A stretch of 64,000 nucleotides of DNA from Neptunitalea chrysea (GCF_027924145.1 NZ_BRVP01000009.1:98146-162145); one strand, 5' to 3'. Positions 27,404 through 36,275 are shown, counted from the stretch's first letter. Notes: generated by a model from the sequence alone, not told the origin. Numbers and translations: made by a program.

Positions 27404-27976
27404 TTACGTATTTTTAATAGGTTTACGATGGTGATTACCGTTATTACGACCGTTGTGTTTATTTTTTCTTCGGGACTTTCTTTTCCATTTAAATACAAAA
27501 TATTGAAAAATAATACACCCTGAAAAATATAAGGCAATAATAATAATTCCCTTTATATGGAAATTCCAAAAGATGGCATAAGACCCAAAAAATAATAATA
27601 AATTGCCTAAGTATCCCGTAATTATGCGTTTTGGACTATTTCTTTTACGTCGTTTTTTAGATATTAGTAACTCCAATAATCCGGTAGCAAATAAGTAGGA
27701 CATTAGTGCTATAAAAAAAGGAGCCAATTCATCTAAAATGTCTGTATCCATAAAATCTCCCACATACTCCCGATAAGCTAATTCTTCCGCAAGATGATCA
27801 TTAGAGAGTTCTTCTAAAGTCACATCTGAATCAGAAATTGGTCTAAAATATTCTAATTTAAAGTTGGGCTTATGTTTAATAAAAAAGTGAGCTTCATTGA
27901 GCTCTGGGTGATACTTAATTCCAACAAAAAGAAATATTAGAAAAGCGGTTATTATTTTTAAAAACGAATTAAACAT
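27404..27976 (-). CDS. hypothetical membrane protein, 190 residues
   Basis: Not recognised. An N-terminal hydrophobic segment (FLKIITAFLIFLFVGI) is followed by an acidic, Glu/Asp-rich external stretch (about 25-80), then two or three membrane helices (APFFIALMSYLFATGLLELL, NLLLFFGSYAIFWNF, IIIIALYFSGCIIFQYFVF) and a very basic C-terminal tail with many Lys, Arg, Asn and His. No partners: it is flanked by gaps on both sides. Single gene with its own probable terminator. Confidence 0.7.
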   Translation of the reverse strand: MFNSFLKIITAFLIFLFVGIKYHPELNEAHFFIKHKPNFKLEYFRPISDSDVTLEELSNDHLAEELAYREYVGDFMDTDILDELAPFFIALMSYLFATGLLELLISKKRRKRNSPKRIITGYLGNLLLFFGSYAIFWNFHIKGIIIIALYFSGCIIFQYFVFKWKRKSRRKNKHNGRNNGNHHRKPIKNT

Positions 27977-28149
27977 TTATTGTAAGACGTTAATTAGTAA
28001 TTTACAAAAAAAATCACGTTGAATAAGTCTAAATTGCTGTTTTTTTTAAAAACGATGCTCTTTTTTAGATTATCTTAAATTATACTCGATAATTAACTCT
28101 TGTTACTCATAAAAGACTAGGGGTAATACTTACAAATATACAAGGTGTT

Positions 28150-29250
28150 TTATTCTTGCGTAAAACTGCTTATAACGGGTAATGCTTCATTATCGAAGTT
28201 AAATATTGCTTGATTTTCCCATGAAGAACCATCAGTAGCTTCAATTCCTTTCCATGCAACAAGCTCGGCACCCCAATAACAAAATCCTTGTCCGTTTTCG
28301 TTATTGGTAAGAATGGTTTTTATGGCGGTTATAAAGTTCTTCTGTCCTTCAGGAGAAGCAGGATAATCGGGTAGTATTAACTGATCATCTTGTCCAACAA
28401 TATTATTGGTCCAATCATTCCAGCCTAATGTAAATGGGTAAGCAGTTTCTGCAATAAGTACTTTTTTGTTGTAAGTAGTACCTAATTGTGTTATAGTACT
28501 TTCTACATTAGTTAAACTTGTACCATGCCATATAGGATAATAAGATAGTCCTATAAAATCATAGTCAATATCGGTTACCTGATTAAAAAACCAGTCGGCA
28601 CCTTCTAATCCTGCATAATGTAATATAATTTTTGTATCCGGAGCTAAAGTTCTTACAGTTGATGTAGCGGTGGTTAACAAGGTTATAAACTGATCTGTAT
28701 TACTACTTATATTGCCCATTGGATGCATAAACCCGCTATTAATTTCATTACCAACCTGAATATAGTCGGGGTCTATTTGGTTTATTATAGAGGAGGTATA
28801 ATCCTGAACATGGGTAAGTAGTTCGGCCATTGTATCGTTTTCCCAGGCAGCAGGTATTACCTGTTGCGATGGGTCTGCCCAAGTATCGGAATAGTGAACA
28901 GTAAGCCATATTTTAAAATTGTAGGTACGCAAAGTTTGTGCAAACTGTTTTACTTCGTCAAATCCACAATGTCCATTGGCAGGGTTCACCCATAGTCGTA
29001 ACCTAATGGTGTTAACTCCGTTGTCTTTTAAAATAGTAAGCATGTCTTCAGTTGTACCATCAGTATCATAAAATGTAGGATTGCTTTCTAAAATTTCAGG
29101 TAGACTAGAGATATCTACTGCCGAAATAAATTCGGTTTCGGTAGGTTCCGGATCAGGAGTATCCTCAGGGATATCATTGTTTGCTGAGGTGCAGGCCGTC
29201 ATTAGTAAAAATATATAGCCGAATATAAAAGACATTGTGATTTTCTTCAT
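28150..29250 (-). CDS. arabinogalactan endo-beta-1,4-galactanase, GH53, lipoprotein
   Basis: 366 residues. Lipobox LMTACTSA (Cys about 20), then an acidic Pro-rich linker typical of surface-exposed lipoproteins, then the GH53 barrel: FISAVDISSLPEI, GVNTIRLRLWVNP, KIWLTVHYSDTWADP, the acid/base Glu in YIQVGNEINSGF, FIGLSYYPIWHG and the nucleophile Glu in VLIAETAYPFTLGW. It cuts beta-1,4-galactan in pectin side chains or arabinogalactan. No SusC/SusD or other glycosidase is adjacent, so it is an isolated enzyme and not part of a polysaccharide utilisation locus in view. Confidence 0.92.
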   Translation of the reverse strand: MKKITMSFIFGYIFLLMTACTSANNDIPEDTPDPEPTETEFISAVDISSLPEILESNPTFYDTDGTTEDMLTILKDNGVNTIRLRLWVNPANGHCGFDEVKQFAQTLRTYNFKIWLTVHYSDTWADPSQQVIPAAWENDTMAELLTHVQDYTSSIINQIDPDYIQVGNEINSGFMHPMGNISSNTDQFITLLTTATSTVRTLAPDTKIILHYAGLEGADWFFNQVTDIDYDFIGLSYYPIWHGTSLTNVESTITQLGTTYNKKVLIAETAYPFTLGWNDWTNNIVGQDDQLILPDYPASPEGQKNFITAIKTILTNNENGQGFCYWGAELVAWKGIEATDGSSWENQAIFNFDNEALPVISSFTQE

Positions 29251-29478
29251 AGTACTACAAAAATATATAATTTCCTTATCTATACCTAGTAATAAATATT
29301 GTAGGCAGCGTAAAGATAACCGCCAACCAATGCCCGGTGTTTTCTGATATTCACTATTTCGGCAAGTTTTTCATTAGGGGTGTTAATACTGGCTACAGCT
29401 ATTGTAGTGGTATGGCGAAAGCCTTGCTCTTACATACCACCGCCACAAGCTATAAGCATAGTTTTAGCGTTTTGCATT

Positions 29479-29931
29479 CTATTGCCTGATTTTCTTATCG
29501 AATTTCACATCACTTTCCGCAAACAACAATCGCTTGTCCGATGCATTTTTTAGCATCCAATTTTTATGTATTGTACCATCCCAATATGTATGAGAAATGA
29601 CAAGGGTAACGTCAGAGGTTTTTGTCCATTCACCGCTAAAATTTCCATACGTAATAGGTGGGGTACCACACCAACCTATATTTTGGCGTTTTATGAGCGT
29701 ACCGTCACTTTTAAAAATAATTCCCGGTGTATTGTTTTTCAGGTGTTTAACCTTTGTTAGTGTAATGCTGTCTTTCCCATGGTATTCATATTTCCATGAA
29801 CCTATAATAATATTCTCTATTTTGGGAGCAGGTTTCATGGCGGTCATAAATGCAGTAACCATAAGCAGTACCAACCCTAAGTGAGCCATTTTAAACCCGG
29901 TATTTGTTTTATATTTTTTTCTCTTTTTCAT
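29479..29931 (-). CDS. hypothetical secreted lipocalin-like protein, 150 residues
   Basis: N-terminal basic stretch and a hydrophobic helix (MAHLGLVLLMVTAFMTAM), then a small beta-rich domain: IIIGSWKYEYHGKDS, GIIFKSDGTLIKRQ, YGNFSGEWTKTSDVTLVISHTYWDG, WMLKNASDKRLLF. The pattern W-x-G/F...G-T...W resembles the lipocalin-like domains common in Bacteroidota, but the match is weak. It starts 9 bases after the VWA lipoprotein gene and is probably co-transcribed with it. The ATG at 29931 precedes an unusually long basic leader; the Met before AHLG is an alternative. Confidence 0.6.
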   Translation of the reverse strand: MKKRKKYKTNTGFKMAHLGLVLLMVTAFMTAMKPAPKIENIIIGSWKYEYHGKDSITLTKVKHLKNNTPGIIFKSDGTLIKRQNIGWCGTPPITYGNFSGEWTKTSDVTLVISHTYWDGTIHKNWMLKNASDKRLLFAESDVKFDKKIRQ

Positions 29932-29940
29932 AGCAATGTT

Positions 29941-31638
29941 TTAATATGGTTCTCTTCTAAGACTTTGAGAAGATTCTGCCATGGTAATAAAACCTATACG
30001 GTATCCATATTCGTCTTTGCCTTTAGCACCTTTAGCTAATTCTAGTAACTGAGGGTAATTTGCACTACCTTTAAATTTAGAGTCGCGCAATAACAATCCA
30101 AACTCGGCTACGGCGGCAGAAAATCTAAAGTTATCTGAGGTTTTAGAAAGCTCGGTATTGTTATCTTTTATTATCTGTTCTAACAAACTACTGGTGTCGC
30201 TATTTGGTGCTTTGTATCTAAATTTTACTGTAGCCAATTCGTTGCCTTTATAAGCTGTTTCAGAAATAGAAGTTTGTAGATACTTGTAGTCAGTGCTGGT
30301 ACTGTTTTCTTTACCCACAGGTACAATTTCATATAACGCCGTTACGGTATGCCCTGATCCTATTTCTCCGGCATCTTTGGTGTCGTCATTAAAATCTTCA
30401 TTGTTTAGCTTTCTGTTTTCGTACCCTATTAAACGGTATTGTGCCACTTTAGCCGGATTAAATTCAATCTGAATTTTTACATCTTTAGCAATGGTCATCA
30501 TAGTACCGCCCATTTCATTAACTAATACTTTTTTAGCTTCAAACAGGTTGTCTATATAATTGTAGTTACCGTTACCCTTATCGGCTAACTGTTCCATTTT
30601 ACTGTCTTTATAGTTGCCTGAGCCAAACCCAAGAACTGATAAAAATACACCCGACTTACGTTTTTCTTCAATTAAACGAACCAACTCAGCATTGCTAGAT
30701 GTTCCTATATTAAAGTCGCCGTCGGTAGCTAAGATAATACGGTTGTTACCCCCTTTAATAAAGTTTTCTTGTGCAATTTTATAAGCTAATTGAATACCTT
30801 CACCACCGGCAGTGCTTCCGCCTGCATCAAGTTTATTAATGGCATCGATAATGGTTTCTTTATCATCACAAGAGGTAGATGGTAATACCACTCCGGCAGC
30901 CCCGGCATATACCACTACAGCAATACGATCGTTTTCTCCTAACTGATCTAACAATAAGTTGAAAGACGATTTTAACAAGGGTAGTTTATCAGGCGCATCC
31001 ATAGAGCCCGATACATCTAGTAAAAATACCAAGTTGCTTTTTGGTAAATTATCAGTAGCAATTTTTTTCCCTTGTAGCCCAATATGTACTAAACGGTTAC
31101 CTGGGTTCCACGGACATTCGGAAACTTCTGTATTGATAGAAAACGGATTGTTTCCGGTTGGGTTTTTATAGTCGTAATCAAAGTAATTAATAAACTCTTC
31201 TATGCGTACCGCATCTTTAGGCGGTAATTGTCCGCGAGAGATGAATCTACGGGTATTGCTATAGGAAGCCCCGTCTACATCGGCAGAAAAGGTAGATAAC
31301 GGATTTTTTAGTACTTCTTTAAACTCGTTTTCGGTAATGGGCTCGTATTCTTCGGTGTTATAATCATTGCTGTACATATAGCCATTTTTGCCTACTAACG
31401 TACGCTTACTTTTGCTTGCCTTCATAAAAGCTACATCACCTACGTCTACATCCTCCATCAATTCTTCCTCATCATTTACAACTTCATTAATCTCTGGTGG
31501 TTCTGGTGGGGTATCGGTTGTAACTATGGGGTGTGTGGTAGAGGTTTGGGTGGTGGTGGTATCTGCCTCAGTGTTCTTGTTAGTGCCGCAGCTGTAAATA
31601 ACACATAGCGAGGCAACAGAAAGTATCAATTTTTTCAT
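29941..31638 (-). CDS. VWA-domain lipoprotein (YfbK-like)
   Basis: 565 residues. Lipobox VIYSCGTN (Cys 17), a Thr/Pro/Glu-rich low-complexity linker (20-70), then an N-terminal VWA-associated domain with ENEFKEVLKNPLSTFSADVDGASYSNTRRFI, the von Willebrand type A domain with a full MIDAS (DVSGS, 208-212), and a C-terminal domain with AAVAEFGLLLRDSKFKG. This order is that of YfbK-like proteins, whose role is unclear, possibly surface adhesion or scaffold in the envelope. Followed after 9 bases by a small secreted protein. Confidence 0.88.
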   Translation of the reverse strand: MKKLILSVASLCVIYSCGTNKNTEADTTTTQTSTTHPIVTTDTPPEPPEINEVVNDEEELMEDVDVGDVAFMKASKSKRTLVGKNGYMYSNDYNTEEYEPITENEFKEVLKNPLSTFSADVDGASYSNTRRFISRGQLPPKDAVRIEEFINYFDYDYKNPTGNNPFSINTEVSECPWNPGNRLVHIGLQGKKIATDNLPKSNLVFLLDVSGSMDAPDKLPLLKSSFNLLLDQLGENDRIAVVVYAGAAGVVLPSTSCDDKETIIDAINKLDAGGSTAGGEGIQLAYKIAQENFIKGGNNRIILATDGDFNIGTSSNAELVRLIEEKRKSGVFLSVLGFGSGNYKDSKMEQLADKGNGNYNYIDNLFEAKKVLVNEMGGTMMTIAKDVKIQIEFNPAKVAQYRLIGYENRKLNNEDFNDDTKDAGEIGSGHTVTALYEIVPVGKENSTSTDYKYLQTSISETAYKGNELATVKFRYKAPNSDTSSLLEQIIKDNNTELSKTSDNFRFSAAVAEFGLLLRDSKFKGSANYPQLLELAKGAKGKDEYGYRIGFITMAESSQSLRREPY

Positions 31639-31770
31639 AACATGTTTTTTTTATCAGTTAAAAAAAGAAATACAATAAGGATGCCAAAAATAAAATTATG
31701 TTAAAATAAAAGTGCTATACGTTTGTATAATAGTGCTTTAATGAGTTTTTTTATTGGTAACAGAGGGTTG

Positions 31771-32511
31771 CTATAACCCATTAGGTTTGTGTTCTGTAAT
31801 GGTGCCGGTAAACGCATTTAACGAAAATTGCTTTTTTACAATGGGTAAATGCCCAACGTTCTCAGCGTTTTCGTTGTTTGCAATTTCAAAAGCACGCCAT
31901 ACCAATGTTTCAGTATATCTATCATACCATAAATGGATGGTTGCATCCTTCGCGGCAATACCTCTATCTATCATGGCGGTAATAACCTCTTCAATTGGGT
32001 GCATCTGCAATAGTTCTTCTTTTCTTGGAAGTGGTATATCTACTATCGGACTACCGTTTTTGTCTAGCAGAATACAGAAGTCATATTCTTTAATACCTTT
32101 TTCTGGCCAGTAAAAAGAATACCTCGCTGCATAAATAGGATAAGGCATATTAGAATCACAGTTTAATACAGTAGGGTGTTTTGGTGGATTATCGCGTTGT
32201 AATAAAATAGTAGCCATGGTTTTAGTAGGAGTCACTATAGCTTCTTCTGTATTAGTATACATAGTACACGATTGAAATACAACCTTTTTGCTAAGGGTGT
32301 CTCCCAACCTATTTTCTAGGTATTTTAAGTAATTTTTTCGAATTGCTAATGGAAGCAAGCTAAAATCGTTGTAATCTGTAGCATAGCAGCTATGTACCGG
32401 AAAACAGTGCCCTAGCTCGGTAACCAATTGTGGATACTTTTGGCGGTCATACTTGTTGGTGCACGATTCTAGCAGCAAAAGCACAGAAAACAAAACAAAG
32501 ATATTTCTCAA
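31771..32511 (-). CDS. hypothetical lipoprotein, 246 residues
   Basis: Signal with lipobox LLLLESCTNK (Cys about 17). No domain recognised. The mature part is mixed alpha/beta with a few Cys residues (HCFPVHSCYATDY, QSCTMY, LNCDSN), perhaps disulphide-bonded. It lies 132 bases upstream of the VWA lipoprotein gene in the same direction; whether they share a transcript is not clear. Nothing suggests an enzyme. Confidence 0.65.
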   Translation of the reverse strand: MRNIFVLFSVLLLLESCTNKYDRQKYPQLVTELGHCFPVHSCYATDYNDFSLLPLAIRKNYLKYLENRLGDTLSKKVVFQSCTMYTNTEEAIVTPTKTMATILLQRDNPPKHPTVLNCDSNMPYPIYAARYSFYWPEKGIKEYDFCILLDKNGSPIVDIPLPRKEELLQMHPIEEVITAMIDRGIAAKDATIHLWYDRYTETLVWRAFEIANNENAENVGHLPIVKKQFSLNAFTGTITEHKPNGL

Positions 32512-32594
32512 ATTCTTAGTATTGGTGTTATCTTCAACTGTCTAACATTTATTTGTGTATTAGTTGGTAACTAACAGACATACTTTTACTATGT

Positions 32595-32697
32595 TAGTAA
32601 ACTACTTCGGGGCAAGCCCACAACGCATTATAATTGAACAGTACTTTATTACGAAACACGTCTCGGAGCATTAAATCTCTATTATCAAGTAAATATA
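32595..32697 (-). repeat. two-hairpin element, copy 2 (full-length form)
   Basis: Begins TAGTAAACTACTTCGGGGCA at 32595, has a middle part with CATTATAATTGAACAGTACT, and ends with TCTCGGAGCATTAAATCTC and a degenerate palindrome before AGTAAATA. At about 103 bases it represents the long form of the family. It lies 84 bases upstream of the lipoprotein gene start. Confidence 0.65.
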
Positions 32698-32818
32698 CAA
32701 AACCGAAGTTAGTAGGCAAATATGATGCTGTGCTGTTAGCGTTAAATAAATCTTATAATTTATTGTTTTTTAGTACAAAAGTTTCACTAGTATGCACAAA
32801 ATTTACAGCTTCAGGTGG

Positions 32819-32969
32819 TTAACAGGTGTAGTAAGTTAAATTCTCCGTTTTATGTTTTACAATAATGATTTTGTTTGTAGGTGGCATTTTATAAGGAGTT
32901 TTCTTGTGCTTGTAACGTATAATGGCATGAAAAGCAGATCAATAGTGCGAGTGGTGTTTTTATCTTCAT
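32819..32969 (-). pseudogene. remnant of a small secreted protein
   Basis: ATG at 32969 opens MKIKTPLALLICFSCHY followed by TLQAQEN, a textbook Bacteroidota signal peptide with cleavage before QE, but the frame stops after 26 residues (32889). Shifting by one base just after the QE codons opens a further 27 codons (PYKMPPTNKIII, then VKHKTENLTYYTC) to a stop at 32819. This looks like a short secreted protein broken by a one-base insertion, or the front of a longer lost gene. A perfect 9-base inverted repeat (32954-32962 and 32972-32980) surrounds the ATG. Confidence 0.4.
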
Positions 32970-32999
32970 GGTAAAAACACTTAAAAAGTTAGACTTACC

Positions 33000-33202
33000 C
33001 AAAAAAATACCTTGCCCGTTAGGCGGGGCAAGGCTTGGGGAAAAAAAGAAGGCGTCTTTAGGGGAATAAAGACGCTGGCAAATCTAGTTAGCGAGAGTGG
33101 CTATATGTGGGTTAATTAGCATTTCTTTTTGTAACTGATCTTTTAGATAAAGCTTGCCAGCAAAAAACTAGTCTGTATGTTGCGGGTACAGACTAAAGGA
33201 AC
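33000..33202 (-). ncRNA. candidate structured RNA ending in two terminator-like hairpins
   Basis: Read on the minus strand: an exact TAnnTTTG-type box TATGTTTG (33215-33208), then a hairpin (TAGTCTGTA and TACAGACTA, 33195-33169), a closing stem GCTGGCAA (33161-33154) with TTGCCAGC (33081-33074) around about 70 bases, then GCGTCTTTA with TAAAGACGC (33075-33052) followed by CTTCTTTTTTT, and finally CCTTGCCC with GGGCAAGG (33033-33010) followed by TATTTTTTT. No frame of note. All stems are perfect. I cannot name a family. No good -33 box was found. The rest of the 1.1-kb gap holds two repeats, the remnant above and a terminator. Confidence 0.45.
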
Positions 33203-33476
33203 TATTGCAAACATATGTACCTTACTTTTTTTCCTTTCTTGTAAAATTGTGAAAGGTATATTTACGAGTTCAAACGTATGAATTATAGCTACATCAATAT
33301 ATACGGGTTTATACGTATTTTAAAGAAAATTCGTAGTCTATAATAGGTGGTTTTTTAGGTTTTAAGACAGTTGTAAAAACAATGGCTTAAATTTATTTGA
33401 CAACTATTGTTTGCAAAAAGATTATAAGATAAGCCTGTTTGTTTAGGCAATTAAACCGTAAGAATAAGGAAAGTAC

Positions 33477-33530
33477 TTTACTCAATAATTGAGATTAAAT
33501 GCTTCGTGGGCTTGCCCCGAATAGGTTTAG
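33477..33530 (+). repeat. two-hairpin element, copy 3 (short form)
   Basis: CTCAATAATTGAG (33481-33493), ATTAAATGCTTCG, then GGGCTTGCCC with flanking CTTCG/CGAA pairing. Nearly identical to copy 10. It lies past the terminator of the Nramp gene. Confidence 0.8.
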
Positions 33531-33543
33531 TTATAAAAAATAA

Positions 33544-33580
33544 AAAACGGAGCATCTTTGCTTTTAAGATGCTCCGTTTT
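33544..33580. terminator. strong terminator after the Nramp-type gene
   Basis: AAAACGGAGCATCTT pairs with AAGATGCTCCGTTTT (33566-33580), seven-base loop, with A-run and T-run on either side. It lies 28 bases past the stop codon of the minus-strand Nramp gene. Confidence 0.92.
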
Positions 33581-33608
33581 TATAAACTAATATAGGATTT
33601 AATATACG

Positions 33609-35501
33609 TTACTTATGTGCTGTTATACCTTGTTTAATAATCATTACCGGTATTTTAACTTTATGTCTAACGGTATCAATTGTAGTACCCAATACCATAT
33701 CTTTAAACCAAGAGTGTCCGTGTGCTCCCATAATTAGCAAATCATAATCGTATTGGTTTACAATGGCAGGTATTTCATGTTTTGGTCTACCAAAACGGAG
33801 GTGTGTACTTACTTGGTAACCCCGTTCGGTAAGCTGTTCTTTATAATGGTCTAGGTACGCTTTGTCACTACTACTTTCATAATCTTTGGTATTTTCGCCA
33901 TGTACCAAAGCCCCCGGAGTTTCTACCACATGTATTAAGCTATAGCGTGCTTCTTTTTTACCAATTTGTAAAGCTTTATAAATACTATTGCTATCGGCCT
34001 CAGAAAAGTCAATGGCTACTGCAATACGTTTGTATGATAGTGGCGGAATTTCCTTATTTAATATTAACTCATCTATATGAGGTACGTGTGTTGTTACCTT
34101 TATAGCACTTTTAAGTAGTGGCTTAATAGTTATGTAGAATAAAAGCACAGCCGCACCTATTGCAACAGGTATTACAAATATCCAAATATAAATAGGATGT
34201 TCAGAGGTTGCTAGCCATTTAGAAATTTCATCAAAAACCAATTGTGCATTTAAACCTACAATAATAAGGGCTATAGCCCATGAGGCTATTTTAGTTTTAA
34301 GGCTAATAGCAAAATCGCCCATTTTCTTTTTATCACTTACAAAATGAATTAACGGAATAATAGCAAATCCTAATTGTAAACTAAGTATCACCTGACTAAG
34401 TACTAGTAATTCACCGGTGGAGCCTTCTCCTAAGTAAAATACAGTAAGCGCCGCCGGAACTATGGCAATTAAACGGGTAATAATACGGCGTACCCAAGGT
34501 TGAATACGTAAATTTAAGTATCCCTCCATTACAATTTGTCCGGCTAGTGTTCCGGTTACGGTACTACTTTGTCCGGCAGCAATTAGGGCCAGTGCAAATA
34601 AAATTGATGCATATTTAGACCCCAACAGTGGTTCTAACATACGGTGCGCATCCTGTATTTCGGCAATTTCAAACAAACCGTTTTTGTGAAAGGTAGCGGC
34701 TGCTAAAATTAAGATAGCTGCATTTACAAAAAAGGCAAGGTTTAATGCTATGGTAGAGTCAAATATATTGTATTTAATAGCCTGTTTAATACTCTTTTTA
34801 TCACGATTAAATTTACGGGTTTGTACCAATGACGAGTGTAAGTACAAGTTGTGCGGCATTACCGTAGCCCCAATAATACCAATGGCAATATACAAAGCTG
34901 TTTTATTTGGGATGGTAGGTATAAATCCGGTGGCCATTTCTCCCATATCGGGTTTGGCTAAAACCATCTCTAAAACAAAACATCCTCCAATAATTGCAAT
35001 AAGAGTAATAATGAATGCCTCCATTTTACGGATTCCTTTGTTCATTAAGAATAGGAGTAAAAAGGTATCGAACATCGAAATACCAACTCCCCAAAGTAGT
35101 GGTATATCAAATAATAACTCCAATCCAATAGCCATACCTAATACCTCGGCAAGATCGCAGGCAGCAATGGCAATTTCGGCTAATATGTACAGAATAAAAT
35201 TTACGAAAGGCGAATAGGTTTCACGTGAAGCTTGTGCTAGATCTCGCCCTTTTACAATACCTAATCGGGCACTTAAACTTTGCAGTAATAATGCCATAAT
35301 GTTAGACATTAATAGTACCCAAATAAGGGCATATCCAAACTGAGAACCTCCGGCAATATCGGTAGCCCAGTTTCCCGGATCCATATATCCTACACTAATT
35401 AAATAGGCCGGACCCAAAAAGGCTACAAAGCGTTTCCATAACGATTTTTTTGAGCTGGTGTCTACAGACTCGTGTACTTCTTCTAACGATTTTCCTTTCA
35501 T
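33609..35501 (-). CDS. Nramp divalent metal transporter fused to a universal stress (UspA) domain
   Basis: 630 residues. About eleven membrane helices form an MntH/Nramp transporter: GPAYLISVGYMDPGNWATDIAGG carries the metal-binding Asp41 and Asn44 (DPGN), and GATVMPHNLYLHSSLVQTR carries the Met-Pro-His metal motif in helix 6. After about residue 470 a soluble UspA-like domain follows (YKRIAVAIDFSEADSNSIYKAL, SLIHVVE, LLIMGAHGHSWFKDMVLGTTIDTVRHKVKIPVMII, with the GxxGH ATP-binding pattern). It imports Mn2+ or Fe2+ with protons. The DtxR-type repressor gene lies just upstream, separated only by a repeat element. Confidence 0.93.
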   Translation of the reverse strand: MKGKSLEEVHESVDTSSKKSLWKRFVAFLGPAYLISVGYMDPGNWATDIAGGSQFGYALIWVLLMSNIMALLLQSLSARLGIVKGRDLAQASRETYSPFVNFILYILAEIAIAACDLAEVLGMAIGLELLFDIPLLWGVGISMFDTFLLLFLMNKGIRKMEAFIITLIAIIGGCFVLEMVLAKPDMGEMATGFIPTIPNKTALYIAIGIIGATVMPHNLYLHSSLVQTRKFNRDKKSIKQAIKYNIFDSTIALNLAFFVNAAILILAAATFHKNGLFEIAEIQDAHRMLEPLLGSKYASILFALALIAAGQSSTVTGTLAGQIVMEGYLNLRIQPWVRRIITRLIAIVPAALTVFYLGEGSTGELLVLSQVILSLQLGFAIIPLIHFVSDKKKMGDFAISLKTKIASWAIALIIVGLNAQLVFDEISKWLATSEHPIYIWIFVIPVAIGAAVLLFYITIKPLLKSAIKVTTHVPHIDELILNKEIPPLSYKRIAVAIDFSEADSNSIYKALQIGKKEARYSLIHVVETPGALVHGENTKDYESSSDKAYLDHYKEQLTERGYQVSTHLRFGRPKHEIPAIVNQYDYDLLIMGAHGHSWFKDMVLGTTIDTVRHKVKIPVMIIKQGITAHK

Positions 35502-35511
35502 AAAAATGAAT

Positions 35512-35563
35512 TTTACTCAATAATTGCGATTAAATGCTTCGAGACGTTTCCCGAAGTAGTTTT
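35512..35563 (+). repeat. two-hairpin element, copy 4, between the repressor and transporter genes
   Basis: CTCAATAATTGCG (one mismatch in the palindrome), ATTAAATGCTTCGAGACG and CCCGAAGTAGTTTTC. It fills almost the whole 65-base gap between the Nramp start (35501) and the repressor stop (35567), so if the two genes form an operon the hairpins are in the message. Confidence 0.75.
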
Positions 35564-35566
35564 CGC

Positions 35567-36226
35567 TTATGTTTTTCTAACGTATAAGTTAGCTGCCGCC
35601 ATGGCCGATATGTTTTTTTGCTGGTCTTTATAAAGTACAATTACAGACCCGTCAAAGGCTTCTTTTTCTATAATTTCCAATTCTATACCTAGTGATATTT
35701 CTATTTTATCAAGGTATTGTAAAAATTCTTTAGCGGTACTTTTTACCCCCACACATACTCCTTTTTCGCCAACCTTAAGGCTGCTCAATGGTACTTTCTT
35801 TTTGGCCTGAATTTCTCCATATTTATTAGGAATGGGGTCACCATGTGGGTCTACTCTCGGGAAATCGAGTAGGGCATCCAGCTCTTCAATAAGCTTATCC
35901 GATTTTATATGCTCTAACTGTTCAGCTACTTCGTGTACCTCATCCCAGCTAAAGTTTAGTTTTTCTACAAGAAAAACTTCCCACAAACGGTGTTTTCTTA
36001 CAATAGAAGCAGCAATTAAGTGTCCCTCTTTGGTAAGCTTTACACCTTGGTATTTTTTATAGTTTACAAAGTCTTTTTCGGCAAGTTTTTTAATCATATC
36101 GGTAGCCGAAGAGGCCTTGGTTTCCATTGCTTCAGCCAATAGATTGGTGCTAACGGCTTCTCCTGTTTTAGTAGATATATTGTAAATAGCTTTAAGGTAA
36201 TTCTCTTCAGATAACGTCATTAGCAT
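35567..36226 (-). CDS. DtxR/MntR-family metal-dependent repressor
   Basis: 219 residues. Winged helix at the start (LSEENYLKAIYNIS, VSTNLLAEAMETKASSATDMIKKLAEKDFVNYKKYQGVKLTKEG), then the metal-binding dimerisation domain (RKHRLWEVFLVEKLNFSWDEVHEVAEQLEHIKS with His and Glu ligands, FPRVDPHGDPIP) and a C-terminal SH3-like FeoA domain (SSLKVGEKGVCVGVKS). It senses Mn2+ or Fe2+ and represses uptake genes. Neighbours are the Nramp gene downstream and a divergent TonB receptor. Start at 36226 or two codons later (MTLSEENY). Confidence 0.92.
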   Translation of the reverse strand: MLMTLSEENYLKAIYNISTKTGEAVSTNLLAEAMETKASSATDMIKKLAEKDFVNYKKYQGVKLTKEGHLIAASIVRKHRLWEVFLVEKLNFSWDEVHEVAEQLEHIKSDKLIEELDALLDFPRVDPHGDPIPNKYGEIQAKKKVPLSSLKVGEKGVCVGVKSTAKEFLQYLDKIEISLGIELEIIEKEAFDGSVIVLYKDQQKNISAMAAANLYVRKT

Positions 36227-36275
36227 GATTCTTTTTGCTTACACAAAAATACATTTTTATTTGTAAAAAACTATT

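Noticed and set aside
29286..29430. 47 open codons on minus (EQGFRHTTTIAVASINTPNE) after the GH53 gene
   Set aside because: No start and no family; a remnant is possible, but a frame of this length arises by chance in AT-rich DNA.
32634..32822. 62-codon plus-strand frame in the 1.1-kb gap
   Set aside because: It runs through repeat copy 2 and opposite the peptide remnant, has no recognisable start context, and its composition is Ser/Lys/Leu by AT-richness only.
33000..33202. tmRNA, RNase P RNA or SRP RNA
   Set aside because: None of their signature sequences (tag ORF, GAGGAAAGTCC core, GGAA tetraloop helix) are visible.
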